DNA of 64,000 bases from Litsea cubeba (GCA_012931725.1 CM022949.1:4871934-4935933), one strand, 5' to 3'; counted from the stretch's first letter, positions 23,097-34,573 are shown. Numbers and translations: made by a program. Notes: generated by a model not told the origin, from the letters alone.

Positions 23097-23353
23097 ATAC
23101 TTTTGCTTCTCTCTTTTGTTATGAAATCTTCCCAGTAAAGCTAAATAAAGAGTGCCTAATTCCCTTTTGTGTATGATCGTTCTCATACCCCTCATTGTTT
23201 TCTACGCCATCTTTCATAAGTATGGAATCCCCAAAAATGGCCTCTTACCTCACTATAAGAGGGGTTAGTTCTTACCTATCTGTCTAGGGTTTCGATTGTG
23301 GGCATGCCATACCACCTTCACTCGCATGAGAGCTATCTCACCTCACCCAAAGT

Positions 23354-24628
23354 CAGGGCCGGCTTACCATATACGTAGGTGAAGCAAGTGGTGGAGGCCT
23401 CACCATGAGGGGGCCTCATAATTTTGTAGGCCTGGGTGGCTGGGTTGGGTTTTCTTCCCACTTCCAAAGTCGAATCCCAATTCCCAAACTCCAAAATCAG
23501 AGAAGATAACACAAGATAACTCAGTAAAAGTTATCCGTTTTTAAAGGTATTAAATCTCATTGGGAATCATCTGAAATGAATTCAAATGAACCCGAGCTAG
23601 AAGAGAAAATCAATCACAATTTGACCCGTTTTCTAATGAAACTGAAATCATCGAAAAATTCCATCATTGGAAAATTTTCATAAAATCAGAATTACAAATA
23701 AGCCCTTTTTTTTATATAGAAAATACTCTTTTTTTCCATAAAATGGCATTTCAAATCAATATGGCTCAAAAATAAGAAATGTCCAACACAATTCCAGAAA
23801 TTCATTGATACCAATAATTCCATATTATCTTATCATATAATTAATCTAACACATTAATCAATACTAACTTAATTTACAGCTAAACATAATTAATTAAATA
23901 AAAACACATTCCCAAAAATCATAATCTGATGTCTAAAGGCCTGTTGGATTGGTAACATTAACATGATAACAGAGCTCTTTCCAAAAAAAGAAAAGAAAAT
24001 GAAAACAGGGCATGTTTGACAATGAAAACCAGATATGCTGATATGCGTAATATAAAAAAAAATGAAAAAAAAGAAAGATGGGTTTCGAACCCATGCACTG
24101 TTGTGACGGAACGTCACTTGTTCCGCACCATCCGCCCTTTGATGTGGTTTTGTTTCATGTGCAAATCACATGCGATTCATTCTACCACCCCCTCACATGT
24201 GAAAATTAAATCTGAGTACGAAAGTAATACCTTTTTACACATCAAAATTTCACACGTGATGCGTAAATGACCTCAACCAAACATGAAGGTGTGTAAATGA
24301 TTCACATATGAGTTATTTACATACGTAAATGCTCTCAACCAAACAACCCCTAAAAGAATTGTATATGGATAACTCTTGACCTCTCATTGTTAACCATTAC
24401 TCCGATAATTCAGTAGTTTTTGTCATCACCATTAATGATTTTATGTTCTTTTCGGTTATTTCATTTAGCAGAAGGATTTAAATTGAGGGCTGCATTTTCT
24501 GCTTAGATTGGATATTTGGACTGCGCGTGCCTTTTGGGATGAGGGTTTTCTCATGTCACACATAGAAGAAGCTAGGGGCATCGCTTATACTTTCGCCTGG
24601 GGCCACATATTGTCTTGAGACGGCCCTG
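23354..24628. mobile_element. Non-autonomous hAT element
   Basis: It starts CAGGGCCGGCTTAC and ends with the inverse of CAGGGCCGTCTCAAG. The exact 8-bp duplication CCCAAAGT lies at 23346-23353 and 24629-24636. The 1275-bp element has no transposase and contains a nested Tourist-like MITE. Confidence 0.92.
23937..24350. mobile_element. Nested Tourist-like (PIF/Harbinger) MITE
   Basis: The ends AGGCCTGTTGGATTGGTAAC and the inverse of GGGGTTGTTTGGTTGAGAGC match imperfectly over about 25 bases. A TAA trinucleotide flanks both sides (23934-23936, 24351-24353), the duplication expected of this superfamily. Near the right end CGTAAATG-CTCAACCAAACA occurs twice. Confidence 0.6.
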
Positions 24629-24741
24629 CCCAAAGTCTTCTTCCCTCACCTCACCCGAGGGCTCATTCCCTCATGTCCCAGCCCCCCTAAGCTGGGAAAC
24701 AAAAAAAAAAAGAGTATGGAATCCCCAATAAAGCTCAATGG

Positions 24742-25809
24742 GCCCGTTTCTTTACTAGAATTCATGTCTGGTGATTGTCTGGGAATTTCAAATCCTGATA
24801 TTTGAAATGTTACCAAATTCTGAAATTCTAAATTCATTGTTTCATTCATGGCCTGAATTCCTACCTGAGCTCCCGGAATGCTGTCGTCCCTCTCCCGGAA
24901 TTTATGTGCCAAGTGAGATTTCCAAATCCTACTTGTTAAAGTGGTTTTTCAAATGCTGGGTTTTTTGGAATTTGAAATGCTTGGAATTTCAAATGCCCAG
25001 GAATTCTGTGGGAATTCTAGTAATGAAACACAGAATTCCTGACAGGAATTCTGAATTCCCAGACAGCCTGAATTCCTGTCAGGAATTCTAGTAAGTGAAC
25101 AGGCCCAAGCACCTATTCAAAGACTCATGGTGTTATGCTTTACTGCTTTAGCCAAACTATGGGAAATGGAGAGAGAAATCCTTGCAGACGAATGTCCTTG
25201 TAGTCTATACCACCCTCCAAACTATGTGAAATGGAGAGAGAAATCCTTGCAGACGAATGTCCTTGAAGTCTATACCACCCTCATTCAAAGACTCATGGTG
25301 TTATGCTTTACTGCTTTAGCCAAACTATGTGAAATGGAGAGAGAAATCCTTGCAGACGAATGTCCTTGTAGTCTATACCACCCTCCAAACTATGTGAACT
25401 GGAGAGAGATATCCTTGCAGACGAATGTCCTTGTAGTCTATACCACCCTCCAATGCCTGCCTGTTCACTTACTAGAATTCCTGACAGGAATTCTGTGTTT
25501 CATTACCAGAATTCCTGGGCATTTGAAATTCCAAGCATTTCAAATTCCAAAAAACCCAGCATTTGAAAAACCACTTTAACAAGTAGGATTTGGAAATCTC
25601 ACTTGGCACATAAATTCCGGGAGAGGGACGATGGCATTCCGAGAGCTCAGGTACGATGGCATTCCGAGAGCTCAGGTAGGAATTCAGGCCATGAATGAAA
25701 CAACGAATTTGAAATTCCAGAATTTGGTAGCATTTCAAATATCAGGATTTGAAATTCCCAGACAACCACCAGACATGAATTCTATGAATTCTAGTAAAGA
25801 AACGGCCCT
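24742..25809. mobile_element. Long fold-back element with a tandem-repeat loop
   Basis: Two arms of about 350 bp (24742-25107 and 25462-25809) are close inverted copies. Both have outer ends GGGCCCGTTTCTTTACTAG or the GGCC form, and inner ends GTTCACTTACTAGAATTC. The arms are packed with GGAATTC and TTTGAAAT motifs. The right arm has a 21-bp internal duplication (ACGATGGCATTCCGAGAGCTC). Each arm also has inverted ends of its own, so two MITEs in opposite orientation are an alternative reading. No target duplication was found. Confidence 0.75.
25115..25455 (+). repeat. Tandem repeats in the fold-back loop
   Basis: A unit of about 65 bp (AAACTATGTGAAATGGAGAG ... TCTATACCACCCTCC) occurs four times. 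It sits in a higher-order unit of 168 bp that starts ATTCAAAGACTCATGGTG and occurs twice (25115 and 25283). An open frame runs through the array only because the units happen to lack stops. Confidence 0.85.
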
Positions 25810-26528
25810 AAATCTCCCTTTATGCATTCTCTTCTCAAGAGGGCTCCTCATGCAAAATCCGAAACAAAACCACAAGAAATTGTTTAAGACGTGTTTGGAT
25901 GTCTGGTGGCACAGCTCTTTGGTTGTATTTCCATCCAAACGTGCATCTTGAAGAGGAAAACAAAAAATCCCTCTCAACCATTACTCCCAACAGACTCATG
26001 GTTGAGTGGTCTACAAGTTTAAAAGTATCAGTCTGACCGGTAGGCCAACTCGGTAAGGGGTAGGCTGAACAGCAATCTTTCAGAAGATTTAGCCTAATGG
26101 AATGAAGAATCAGAATTCATGTCATGTGGTGTAACAAACATAGTGGGGAAGGCTTTGATGTCCTCTGAATGTGTAGTTCAAATCAGCACAAAAGGAAACA
26201 ATAGGGCATGAAATGCAAGAGAGACAATGTTTGTCAAATCTCAATACCAATCCTATCTATTTAGATTTTGGGTCACTTTTGCCTCTACCCCAACTCACCC
26301 AACATCAAATCAGCAATTTAAATCTTAAAAGCAATAAGCCATAAAAGTGGAAGCGAACCATTGATAGGCAATACAACTTGTTCATCTAGACACATTGACA
26401 ACAAGTTACACACAATCTGTTTTTCGTATGAAAGAAAATTCCAAACATTCTCATCAAATTCTACAAACTGAAACATATCTATAAATACCCCACAAGCCCA
26501 ATCATTGGGGGGGAAAGGATAGAGCAAT

Positions 26529-27527
26529 TCAAACAGACAGTGACTCCAACTGCACAGCCTTCCCATTGAGAGGAACATACTCCCCCAAATACACCTCCAA
26601 ATGATCAGCCAAAATGGACTTATCAATGTTCTCATGATGATAAGACTTGCAGACCAAATAAATCACAGTCTGAACCACCAACCCAATCAACATAAACCCA
26701 GCAAGCAGAACCAAAAACAGAACCCCATATCCAATCTTCCCCACAATTCCAACCCCAACCCCATGAACGACAATCACAGAGAACATTATATGAATCGCGA
26801 TAAAAACCAAATTCAATTGCAGAAAAACAGCAGCAGAAACCCAAACCTTGCCTCTAATCAAAGCCCTGCTCTTCTGCATCGCGGAAATTCCATAGGAATC
26901 CTCCAAAACGGAGACGACGCTGGCGAGATGCCAAACGAGGCTGATATAGACGAACCCCACGAAGTAGAAGGCGAAGATGAGGATGGAGAGAGTAATTCCG
27001 AAGGCGTTGGAGCCGGATAAGACGAGGACGAGGAAGATGGTGATGCCGGTGACGGTGTTGTAGCCGAGGAGGATGACGAAGGTCCAGAAGAAGGTGATGA
27101 CGAGGCGCTTCCAGACCTTGGGGACGACGGTAAGGATCTTGGAAAAGGTGAGGTCTTTTCCGGTGTAGATGGAGGCGATGGTGTAGACGACGGCGGAGGT
27201 GGAGAGGAGGGCGAAGAGGAGGACGAGGAGGAGGTAGGCGGCTTTGAAGAGGAGGAAGGAGAGCCACTCGGAGGCGATGCGGTGGAGGAGGCGGTTCTGG
27301 GAGGGGGAGTTGTCGGGGGTGGATTCGAGGGCGTCGACGTCGTGGTCGATGTCGGAGAAGATGAGGCCGGAGATTTTGATGTGGGAGAGGAAGATGAAGG
27401 AGAGGGGGAGGATGAGGGAGAGGGTGATTTGGGAGAAGACCTTTTTGTAGGAGGAGAGGATTTTGTAGGATTCTGTGTAAATGCCTACAATTCCTAGGAA
27501 TTGGAGCTCCTCAGGTTCTTTGTCCAT
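26529..27527 (-). CDS. Intronless multi-pass membrane protein, plant family of unknown function
   Basis: A single exon of 332 codons. The start at 27527 (MDKEPEELQFLG) is chosen because plant relatives, often labelled polyadenylate-binding protein 1-B-binding protein, begin with the same block; the frame is open to 27704 but that extension is proline-rich and low in complexity. About six hydrophobic segments are visible, roughly residues 33-55, 95-120, 138-165, 172-200, 232-260 and 265-292. The conserved core reads STSAVVYTIASIYTGK, VPKVWKRL and FVYISLVWHLASVVSVLEDS. The cytosolic tail ends DKSILADHLEVYLGEYVPL. Codons between about 26950 and 27480 are strongly GC-rich at third positions. The role and the membrane are not known. 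Confidence 0.88.
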   Translation of the reverse strand: MDKEPEELQFLGIVGIYTESYKILSSYKKVFSQITLSLILPLSFIFLSHIKISGLIFSDIDHDVDALESTPDNSPSQNRLLHRIASEWLSFLLFKAAYLLLVLLFALLSTSAVVYTIASIYTGKDLTFSKILTVVPKVWKRLVITFFWTFVILLGYNTVTGITIFLVLVLSGSNAFGITLSILIFAFYFVGFVYISLVWHLASVVSVLEDSYGISAMQKSRALIRGKVWVSAAVFLQLNLVFIAIHIMFSVIVVHGVGVGIVGKIGYGVLFLVLLAGFMLIGLVVQTVIYLVCKSYHHENIDKSILADHLEVYLGEYVPLNGKAVQLESLSV

Positions 27528-29918
27528 GGCTTTTTGGGGGGCTTTTTTTGATAGGATTCTCTGGTTTGGATAGAGAAGGGAGGGAGGTTTAATTGGAGAT
27601 TTTTGTTGATGGATGGAGATTTTGGAAATTGGGGGAGGAGGAAGAGGTGGGTTTTGGGGATTTGGAGGTGGGATTTGGTTGGGAAGACTTTGGGGAGTAT
27701 ACAAGCATACAATTTAGACTGACTTTTGGTGGGGTGGGAAAATGGGAATGGGATTTTGATGAATTACCTGATTGACATTGGGTTGGTGATGGGATCGCCT
27801 GAGGGGAAATGGAGATCTAAAAGGAGATAAAAAAATAAATGAAGAAAGAGAGCATCTTCTGCTAATAGTTTGATGAGTCCATGTCTTCTTAAGCTTTGAC
27901 TTCTAGTAGAAATCTTGAGTTGGAGAAGAACTCAACAGTAAAGCTTATAAATAATTAATATTTTTCTTATAAATAATTAATATTTTTTTATTTTTATAAA
28001 TAATAATTTTTTTATTTTTACTTAATGGATGAAAGGTAAAGTTGTTATTGGTGATTCCTCATTCTGATTATGACTATTGATTCTGGAGATATGAAAGGTG
28101 TTAAAAATGAAAAAATAAAGATGTATCATTAAATACTCAACCCAAGGGTATATTTACAAGTTCTATCAACCTTAGAGATATACCAAAAAAAAAAAAAAAA
28201 AACTCATTAATTTTTAGGAGTTTTAGGAAGTGCTTTTCTTTTAAAAGTGGCTAAAGTTCTTCGTTGAAGAAATAAATGATAAAAAATCATTTGTTCTAAA
28301 TAGCCATTAAATAATTTCCCTTTTAAAAAAGGATTACCCAGTAACAAATCCAGTAAATCAAATCTTAAGAAAGCCAAGATCTCATTGATTTCTCCACCTT
28401 TGCAAAAAAAATCAGGCTAGGCTAATTTAACATGCTTAGATATGTTGCATCTTAGTAGGGTACTTTAGTTTTTATTAGATGTTTAGGTGGGGCTATAGAT
28501 AAGAAATGTAACAAAAGTTGGATCAAAGTTTCCATCATTCAATCAAAGCTGACAAGAAAACAATGATAAAAAAATAAATAAGAAGAAATTATTTTTCACC
28601 ATTGGGATGAAAGCTGATTTCTGATATATCCCTAATCTACAATGTCAAGAAACTTAAAACAAACAATGACAATTATTTTATCCAAATGAACCAAAAAAAA
28701 AAAAAATAATAAACATAAAATATAAAAAAACTTTCAACTAGCTAGCACCAGATTCCCAATTCCTACCTTGAAAGAGTTTAAAAACAAGGACAAGAAAGTC
28801 CAAGAGGTTTCATAATTAGAAGTTTGGAGAACCTTGGGTTTAGTTTAAGAAAGTCCGAGTGATCATTGATGCTTTACTCAAAGAGATGAACCTGGACCAC
28901 CCAATTTATGAACAGACTGTACAGTTTAGTTGCAAACTATTGAAAATTAAGAGGAAGAAATGTGTTTTACTTTACCTTCTTCTTTATTTTCTAATTTTGA
29001 TGGCAAAGATGCAACAACCAAACAAGGAAAGGCCACTAAAACTGAATATCAGTTCTTCCAAAGATGAATGCTTTTAGTTGCAACTTGCAACCAACCAAAT
29101 CACTAATGAGAGAGGTTTTTGAACCATCACTTCTGAAAGTATGAAACAGGAAAATTCCCATATTACAAAAACACATGTTCATTTACCAGTTCTAGCAAAA
29201 GAAAAGGTTTGAGGTGAGGCCCCTATATAGCAAAAGAAGAATCTCATGGCTCAATTGGTTAAGAGGCATGAGTAGTGGGCTGAGTTCAAGTCTATGCTAA
29301 ATCAAAAAAAAAAAAATGTAAAAAAGAATAAATATTGATGCTAAAGTAGTCCATCATAGGGATGGACAGATACAAATCATTGACAAAATAGAGGATAAAT
29401 CAATCATGAAATAGATATAGATTCGTGATGAGTCAGAAAATCTGATTATATAGTGGCAAAATAAAACTGGATCATTCCCTTCCTTTGACCAATCTTTCAG
29501 GTCAACAAGTAAATAAATTCACAATCAGCTCAGCATGTAGGAAGTAACCTGCTTTTAGGCTTGAAAACTCTTGCTCTAATTCGCAAGGACAAAGAGCCTT
29601 ACTTGCCACACTAGTGAAAATGAATGAGTGGCATGTCAATAGAACCAAATGGCCCTACAAAATAAATATAGTGGAAGTAGTTAGTAGTAGCCATCCGATA
29701 TAAGGTGATAATTGTAAGCTGCCAACTGATTTTAATTAAATTAGTAATTTGCTTGTTCTTTAATGTGGAAAGTGACAATTAATTTCCTTGTCAAGGGAGG
29801 CTAGTGGTTCTGGCTAATTCTCACTTCTTTTCCCATACATAGTCATAAAAAGAAGAAACAGAACTAAAGAAAAGAGAAAGGAAATATGATAAACATGACC
29901 CTTTCCAATTTAAAGAAT
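27528..29918. other. Upstream flank and non-coding stretch
   Basis: It contains the leader and promoter side of the membrane protein gene and AT-rich DNA. A short TTATAAATAATTAATATTTTT direct repeat lies near 27948-27990. Apart from the SINE-like piece at 29242-29313 I saw no gene or element. Confidence 0.5.
29242..29313 (+). mobile_element. Short tRNA-like SINE fragment with A tail
   Basis: CTCATGGCTCAATTGGTTAAG is A-box-like and GAGTTCAAGTC is B-box-like, with normal spacing, followed by 13 A. It does not fold as a full tRNA. Confidence 0.5.
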
Positions 29919-30050
29919 CTTTTTTTTATAACAAAACTAATTCAAACGGATTCAGAGGGAGCCGAGTAATTCTCATGTGACCCGTGTGATTACGCAGTTT
30001 CGAACCCTCATTCTCCGAGAGTAAAAAACTGTGGCCATACCCTAGGGGTT
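29919..30050 (-). mobile_element. tRNA-derived SINE
   Basis: On the minus strand it opens AACCCCTAGGGTATGGCCACAG, with B-box-like GAGGGTTCGAAACTG, and closes with a poly(A) tail (poly-T at 29920-29927 on the + strand). Near-identical flanks AATTTAAAGA (29907-29917) and AATTTAAAAGA (from 30051) look like the target duplication. It shares the AACCCC...GGTTnGAAACTGC layout with the SINE at 7845-8020. Confidence 0.7.
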
Positions 30051-30130
30051 AATTTAAAAGATGAGGATTTTACCTAAAAAAGGACCCAAGATGGTCACTA
30101 AACAAAAAATGGGCTACTAGTAAATATGGC

Positions 30131-30160
30131 ACGGAAGTGGTCCTCTGGGACCACTTCCGT
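30131..30160. repeat. Perfect hairpin followed by a T run
   Basis: ACGGAAGTGGTCC and its exact complement are separated by four bases and followed by eight T, just inside the left end of the MULE. Confidence 0.9.
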
Positions 30161-31759
30161 TTTTTTTATTAATGATCGAAACAAGTGACGACGTCGTCGC
30201 TTCTGAAACATTATTTTTCCTATTTTCCCATCTTCCTCCCATCATTTTCCCCCATTCCCTCTTTTAGACCACTCCCCTTTACCCCTCTCCACAACACAGC
30301 AGCCCTCATCCCTCTCATTCTCTTCCGCTCATCACTCTCTCTCTCATTCTCCACTCCCTCTCCTCGCTCCCTCGCTGCCGTCGGACAACGCCGCTGTCAT
30401 CACCATGACTGAGCTCCTCTCTTCTACCATCTCTCATTTTTCTCACTTATCTCTCCCTCACCCAACCATGCTCCCGGAGCTCCCTGTCGCAGTCCGCGAC
30501 CACCACCGGCACCATCACCGCCGGCCACCATCATCTCCGATGAAACCCCCCCCCCCCCCCCAAACCCATCTCTTTCAGCACGTTTAGTAAAAACCATCTG
30601 ATAGGAATCCATAGCGTGTATCTGTGCTATCACGGAAAACCCATGTTTGTGTGCAACATGGACAGAATGAAATCCCCCAAGTCTCCCGATTTCGAAACCC
30701 TATCTTTTGTCTCCAATTTTCTTTGCTGCAACTGCTACTAGGGATGGCGACCCGACCTTCTGTGATGGGATGCGAGCGCACCTGCTCCGACACGACCAGA
30801 GGTGGCCGGACTCTGTGTCGTGCACGCTCCTCCCTCCTTCCTTGTTCTTCTTCGATGAAACTTCCGGCTTCATCCATCCATCCCGTAGACTTGTTTGTTT
30901 GGTGGGATGCTTCCTATCTGTTCTCCTCTCCGCATGATTCAGTTTCTATTTTATGGAACTTACCAACTCCGTACATCGCCACGGTCGAAGATCTAGTGGT
31001 TTGATTTTTAGATATCCAGCAGAGATGAAGTGAGTAGATAGATTCCTTTCACCTTTTTGATCTTCAAGCATCTGTTGCTCCTCTTGTTCTTAGATTTCTT
31101 ATTTCAATTGATGATTTATTTGTTTGGAGAAATGAGAAATTCAGTTTGTCTTGGAGATTTAGGTTTCAGCTGGATTTGATTTGATTGGATAGATGATTGA
31201 AGGAAATTTGATATAGTTATGGATTGAGTGATATGGTTATGGATTGAGAGATATTGTTGTGATTATATTAGACCCTGTTGTTGTTGTTTTTTTTTTTTTT
31301 TCCTTAGATTGTGTTTGTTTTTTGTGGTGTTGAAGATTAAAATGATACCACTGTATTTTGAAAAGTTAGATAGAACCCGTCCAACATGGTCTTATTTGAC
31401 CTGACTATCAAATTCTGCATGATTAGAATGAGGACTGAACTTGCAAGACTGAAAATGGATAAGTCTCTCCCTCTGTTTTCTTCAGTTCTGTCATGTGGGA
31501 ATGGGCATCAGAGATATCTCTCTCTCAAACCTATTAACATTTTCCCTAATTACAGTTTGCTTGCAAGTGCCTGATGTTATTGACAAGCAGTGCTTGATGT
31601 TATTCTTTGCTATTTTCGTGTTCATTAGGTGAATTGGTGATCTGGTGTTTTAAAATCATAACCTGTTTGCAAATGAATCTTTTGTTTCCCTTCATTTTTG
31701 TTGGAATTCAATGAGCTAGTTCTGGTAAATGGTATAATATTGCTATTATTTTGATACAG

Positions 31760-31969
31760 GCAAGACTCGTGGCCTCAAGAAGAGTGGATGAAGCACATAA
31801 GGGAGCTTTGGATTCTGAGAGGAAAACTCGAGAAGCTACGGAAAGGGAGGATAAGCTAAATATGAATCTGAAGAGGGACACCAATACAAAAGAGGTGAAA
31901 GAAGGTGGCCAGCCTAGAAAAAGTGGATCTGATCGATCCACTATTGTGCAGTCAACATGTGTAGTATAG
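31760..31969 (+). pseudogene. Possible captured exon encoding a charged segment
   Basis: A T-rich stretch ending GATACAG at 31759 looks like a splice acceptor. It is followed by an open frame of about 69 codons (ARLVASRRVDEAHKGAL ... TIVQSTCVV) that is rich in K, E and R and could be helical. There is no recognised family. A polyadenylation-like region follows. Whether it is ever spliced or translated is unknown. Confidence 0.35.
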
Positions 31970-32379
31970 ATTTAGAATGGAAACATTTTCTATTCTGTGA
32001 GATTTACTTCTGTGTGTTTCTGTTTCACAACAAACAACTTGGTACCCTAGAAGGCCAAACAAATACTAGTGGAGATGATACAATTTGAGATGCTTCAACT
32101 GTGGAGTGATGTTTAATATTTTGTAATGGAGAAAGAGTTGGGGTTTATTTCGTACCAACCAACTTATTTTGTAAGGCTATTGATGATTGTGACTTTTTAT
32201 GTAGATTGATGATTTTGAAATATCAACATTTTATATTGATGAGGATTGATTAATATGAATATTTGAATGCCAAGTTAAATGCTTTTTTATGGCAAGAAAC
32301 GAAGCTTGTGTGTCCATGTCTTGTATTGCGCTCCCACATAAAACCAATACACACATCATTTTTTTCGATTTCAATGGTC

Positions 32380-32661
32380 AGTGACGACGTCGTTGCAACA
32401 CAGAAGATAAAATGTGAAAGGAAGTGTGCTCTAATATCTGACGACGTCGTTGCTTCACAGAAGCTAGTGGAAGAAAGATTGCTTTAATATCTGACGACGT
32501 CGTTGCTTCACAGAAGCTAGTGAAAGAAAGATTGCTTTAATATCTGACGACGTCGTTGCTTCACAGAAGCTAGTGGAAGAAAGTGTGCTTTAATATCTGA
32601 CGACGTCGTTGCTTCACAGAAGGTAATGCGAAAATTACTGTGTTAATCTGTGACGACGTCG
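32380..32661. repeat. Direct repeats with a GACGACGTCGT palindrome
   Basis: Units of about 52 bp (TCTGACGACGTCGTTGCTTCACAGAAG...) recur at about 32436, 32492, 32544 and 32596. Single copies near 32382 and 32651 carry related forms. The 12-mer GACGACGTCGTC is a perfect palindrome and also occurs just inside the left end of the MULE near 30187. TGACG and ACGT are known plant bZIP cores. Confidence 0.85.
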
Positions 32662-32795
32662 TCGCTTGTAGAAAATAAGCAAAAAAAAAATATTTTTTGG
32701 CGGGAATACCGATTTCGTAGCATATAAACTAGTGTCCCCTTTTTCGTCTAGTGACCATCTAAGGTCCTTTTTCAGGTAAATTCCTCTTAAAAGAT

Positions 32796-34573
32796 CTTTA
32801 TATAGTGGACCAGAAAAAAAAAGAAAATGTTCTCAAATGACGTACTGTCCAGAAAATGGCTCTAATGCAATTTGTGGGGAAACGAGGGTTTGAAAGGCTT
32901 TCACTTTTCTTGGTGTTAATATAAAGGCGGTGTGACGTGATGACTGATGACCCTTTCCAGTCTCCCTCTACCATAGAGGAAGCTTCTCTCTTTTCTTACG
33001 TCCTAGCTAAGCAATGTTGACCCAAGATTTATCAAGTCAACGATAAGTTTCCCATGCCTGATTTACATTAAAATCATAGCTAAATGCAGTCGGGTCCATT
33101 CAGACCCGTTAATTTACTCAAAATTCTGGTCCACCTTGAGACCTAGGCCACATATGCATCTACAAAATGGATACCAAAACTAAGTTAGTAATGGGCCCGT
33201 TTGGCAAATTCAGAAAATAAGTGAGATTCAGATTACCCCGGCTAACCAAGTCTGTCTAGTACTCAAAAAAGGCAGGGATGTGACCATCATCAATTGAAAA
33301 TTAAGTTCTTGTCTGTACATCATCTGATAGGTGTGTGTTGATTATCCTTAAAAGAGCCCGGGGCACAGTTGAAGGGGCCGATTGGTGCAGCCATGAGGCT
33401 ATAGGTGCGCTTGGCCCATATAATACATAATGGGCCAATACTTATTTAATGTTGGCCTAAAATGTCCATTCTTGTGGACCATTACTGGTTGATCCTGCAG
33501 CTAGTTCCTTATTTTGTACAATAGTTGGCCCTCATGATCAATGGAGATACCAATATTTGGCCAGGAAAAAAGGCATATAAGGGATCTGAACTGATGGAAG
33601 GTTTTGGATATCACACGCCTACCATTCAATCACAAACAACCATGGGGGCATCGTCAATCTGATGTTAAATAATCCAAGTTAAGTTGCCCAAATGAAGGGC
33701 ACATTTGATTTTGAGAGGAGTATGGCCTGGAAATTGCAGGAGGAGCAGGTGAAAGATAGCTTTCTCAAAGTCTAGAGGAGAAGTATATTTTAAAGCCTTT
33801 TGACTAAAATGGAGAAATTAGTACTGACAAGTGACAAGGACCTGTAATATAAGCAGCAAGAATTATGTACTGCTAAAATAAGGACTTAATCAGCATTTTG
33901 CGAGAGTAAATAAAAAAAAATTTAAGATGTCTGAAATTCTTTTGTTGTTGATTCACAAAATCCTATGTAATTGAGTGTGGGAAATGACTATTTGATGACC
34001 TAAATTAGACACATTGATCACAATCATCAAGCAAGCTTTCTTGAGAGGATGTAGTGCTAAACCTTAATATACCCTCTTCTCTTCCCACTCACATCCTTCC
34101 ATCACCATTTCTACCATTGCCCATTTTGAATCACTGTTACTAAATAACATATTAGATATATCACAAAAAGGTTTGCAACTACCAAAAGAACATAATACCA
34201 TGCTCATATGTCTCAAGCTGTTGATATAAAAATAAACCAAAGAAAAACTACAATACGACCAGTTTTTAATTAATAGTGAACCAAATAAAATGGCTGATGA
34301 AACAGTCTTATTTGACAATGATTAAGCAATAGCATATGCTTGCAACACATCTCTACTAGCTAAAATTTCAGTTTCTTTTCCTCCACACCAAAATTTTCTT
34401 TCCATGTCACACATAAGCTCATTAATCAAGCTAGTTAAGTGGCCAAATACTCAAATACAAATATTGGGTTTAAGGCTCCCAACATCCAAGTGAACAGATA
34501 AATTAAAATAAAAAAAAAATAAGATAAGGGAGTGCTTATTTGATCATCTTCGAATCTGTTAATGATCCTTTCT
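32796..34573. other. Non-coding stretch
   Basis: No gene was recognised. A lone GGGCCCGTTTGGCAAATTC near 33195 resembles a MITE end but has no partner. The right part would be the 3' flank of the tRNA-binding protein gene. Confidence 0.5.

Larger units (their letters stand above)
30063..32786. mobile_element. MULE with long terminal inverted repeats, possible Pack-MULE
   Basis: The exact 9-bp duplication TTAAAAGAT flanks it at 30054-30062 and 32787-32795, as expected of Mutator-like elements. About 65 terminal bases are inverted copies at roughly 80 percent identity (GAGGATTTTACCTAAAAAAG at the left, GAGGAATTTACCTGAAAAAG inverted at the right). No transposase is present. The interior looks gene-like: a CT-rich leader at about 30230-30420, an ATG near 30744 and a probable spliced exon at 31760-31969. 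This is the structure of elements that carry captured host sequence, but I could not name a donor gene. Confidence 0.85.

Noticed and set aside
24075..24115. tRNA-like T-arm palindrome (GATGGGTTTCGAACCCATG)
   Set aside because: No matching acceptor stem or A box at the right distance; it lies inside a MITE.
25115..25455. CRISPR-like repeat array
   Set aside because: Units are contiguous with no unique spacers, and the genome is a plant.
25127..25579. 150-codon frame across the fold-back loop
   Set aside because: It is made of tandem DNA repeats and continues into the fold-back arm; no family resemblance.
27244..27497. Plus-strand frames opposite the membrane-protein gene
   Set aside because: They are shadows of GC-rich codons on the minus strand.
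30405..30587. Plus-strand frame rich in H, P and S in the MULE
   Set aside because: CT-rich leader-like sequence with a C17 run; no evidence of translation.
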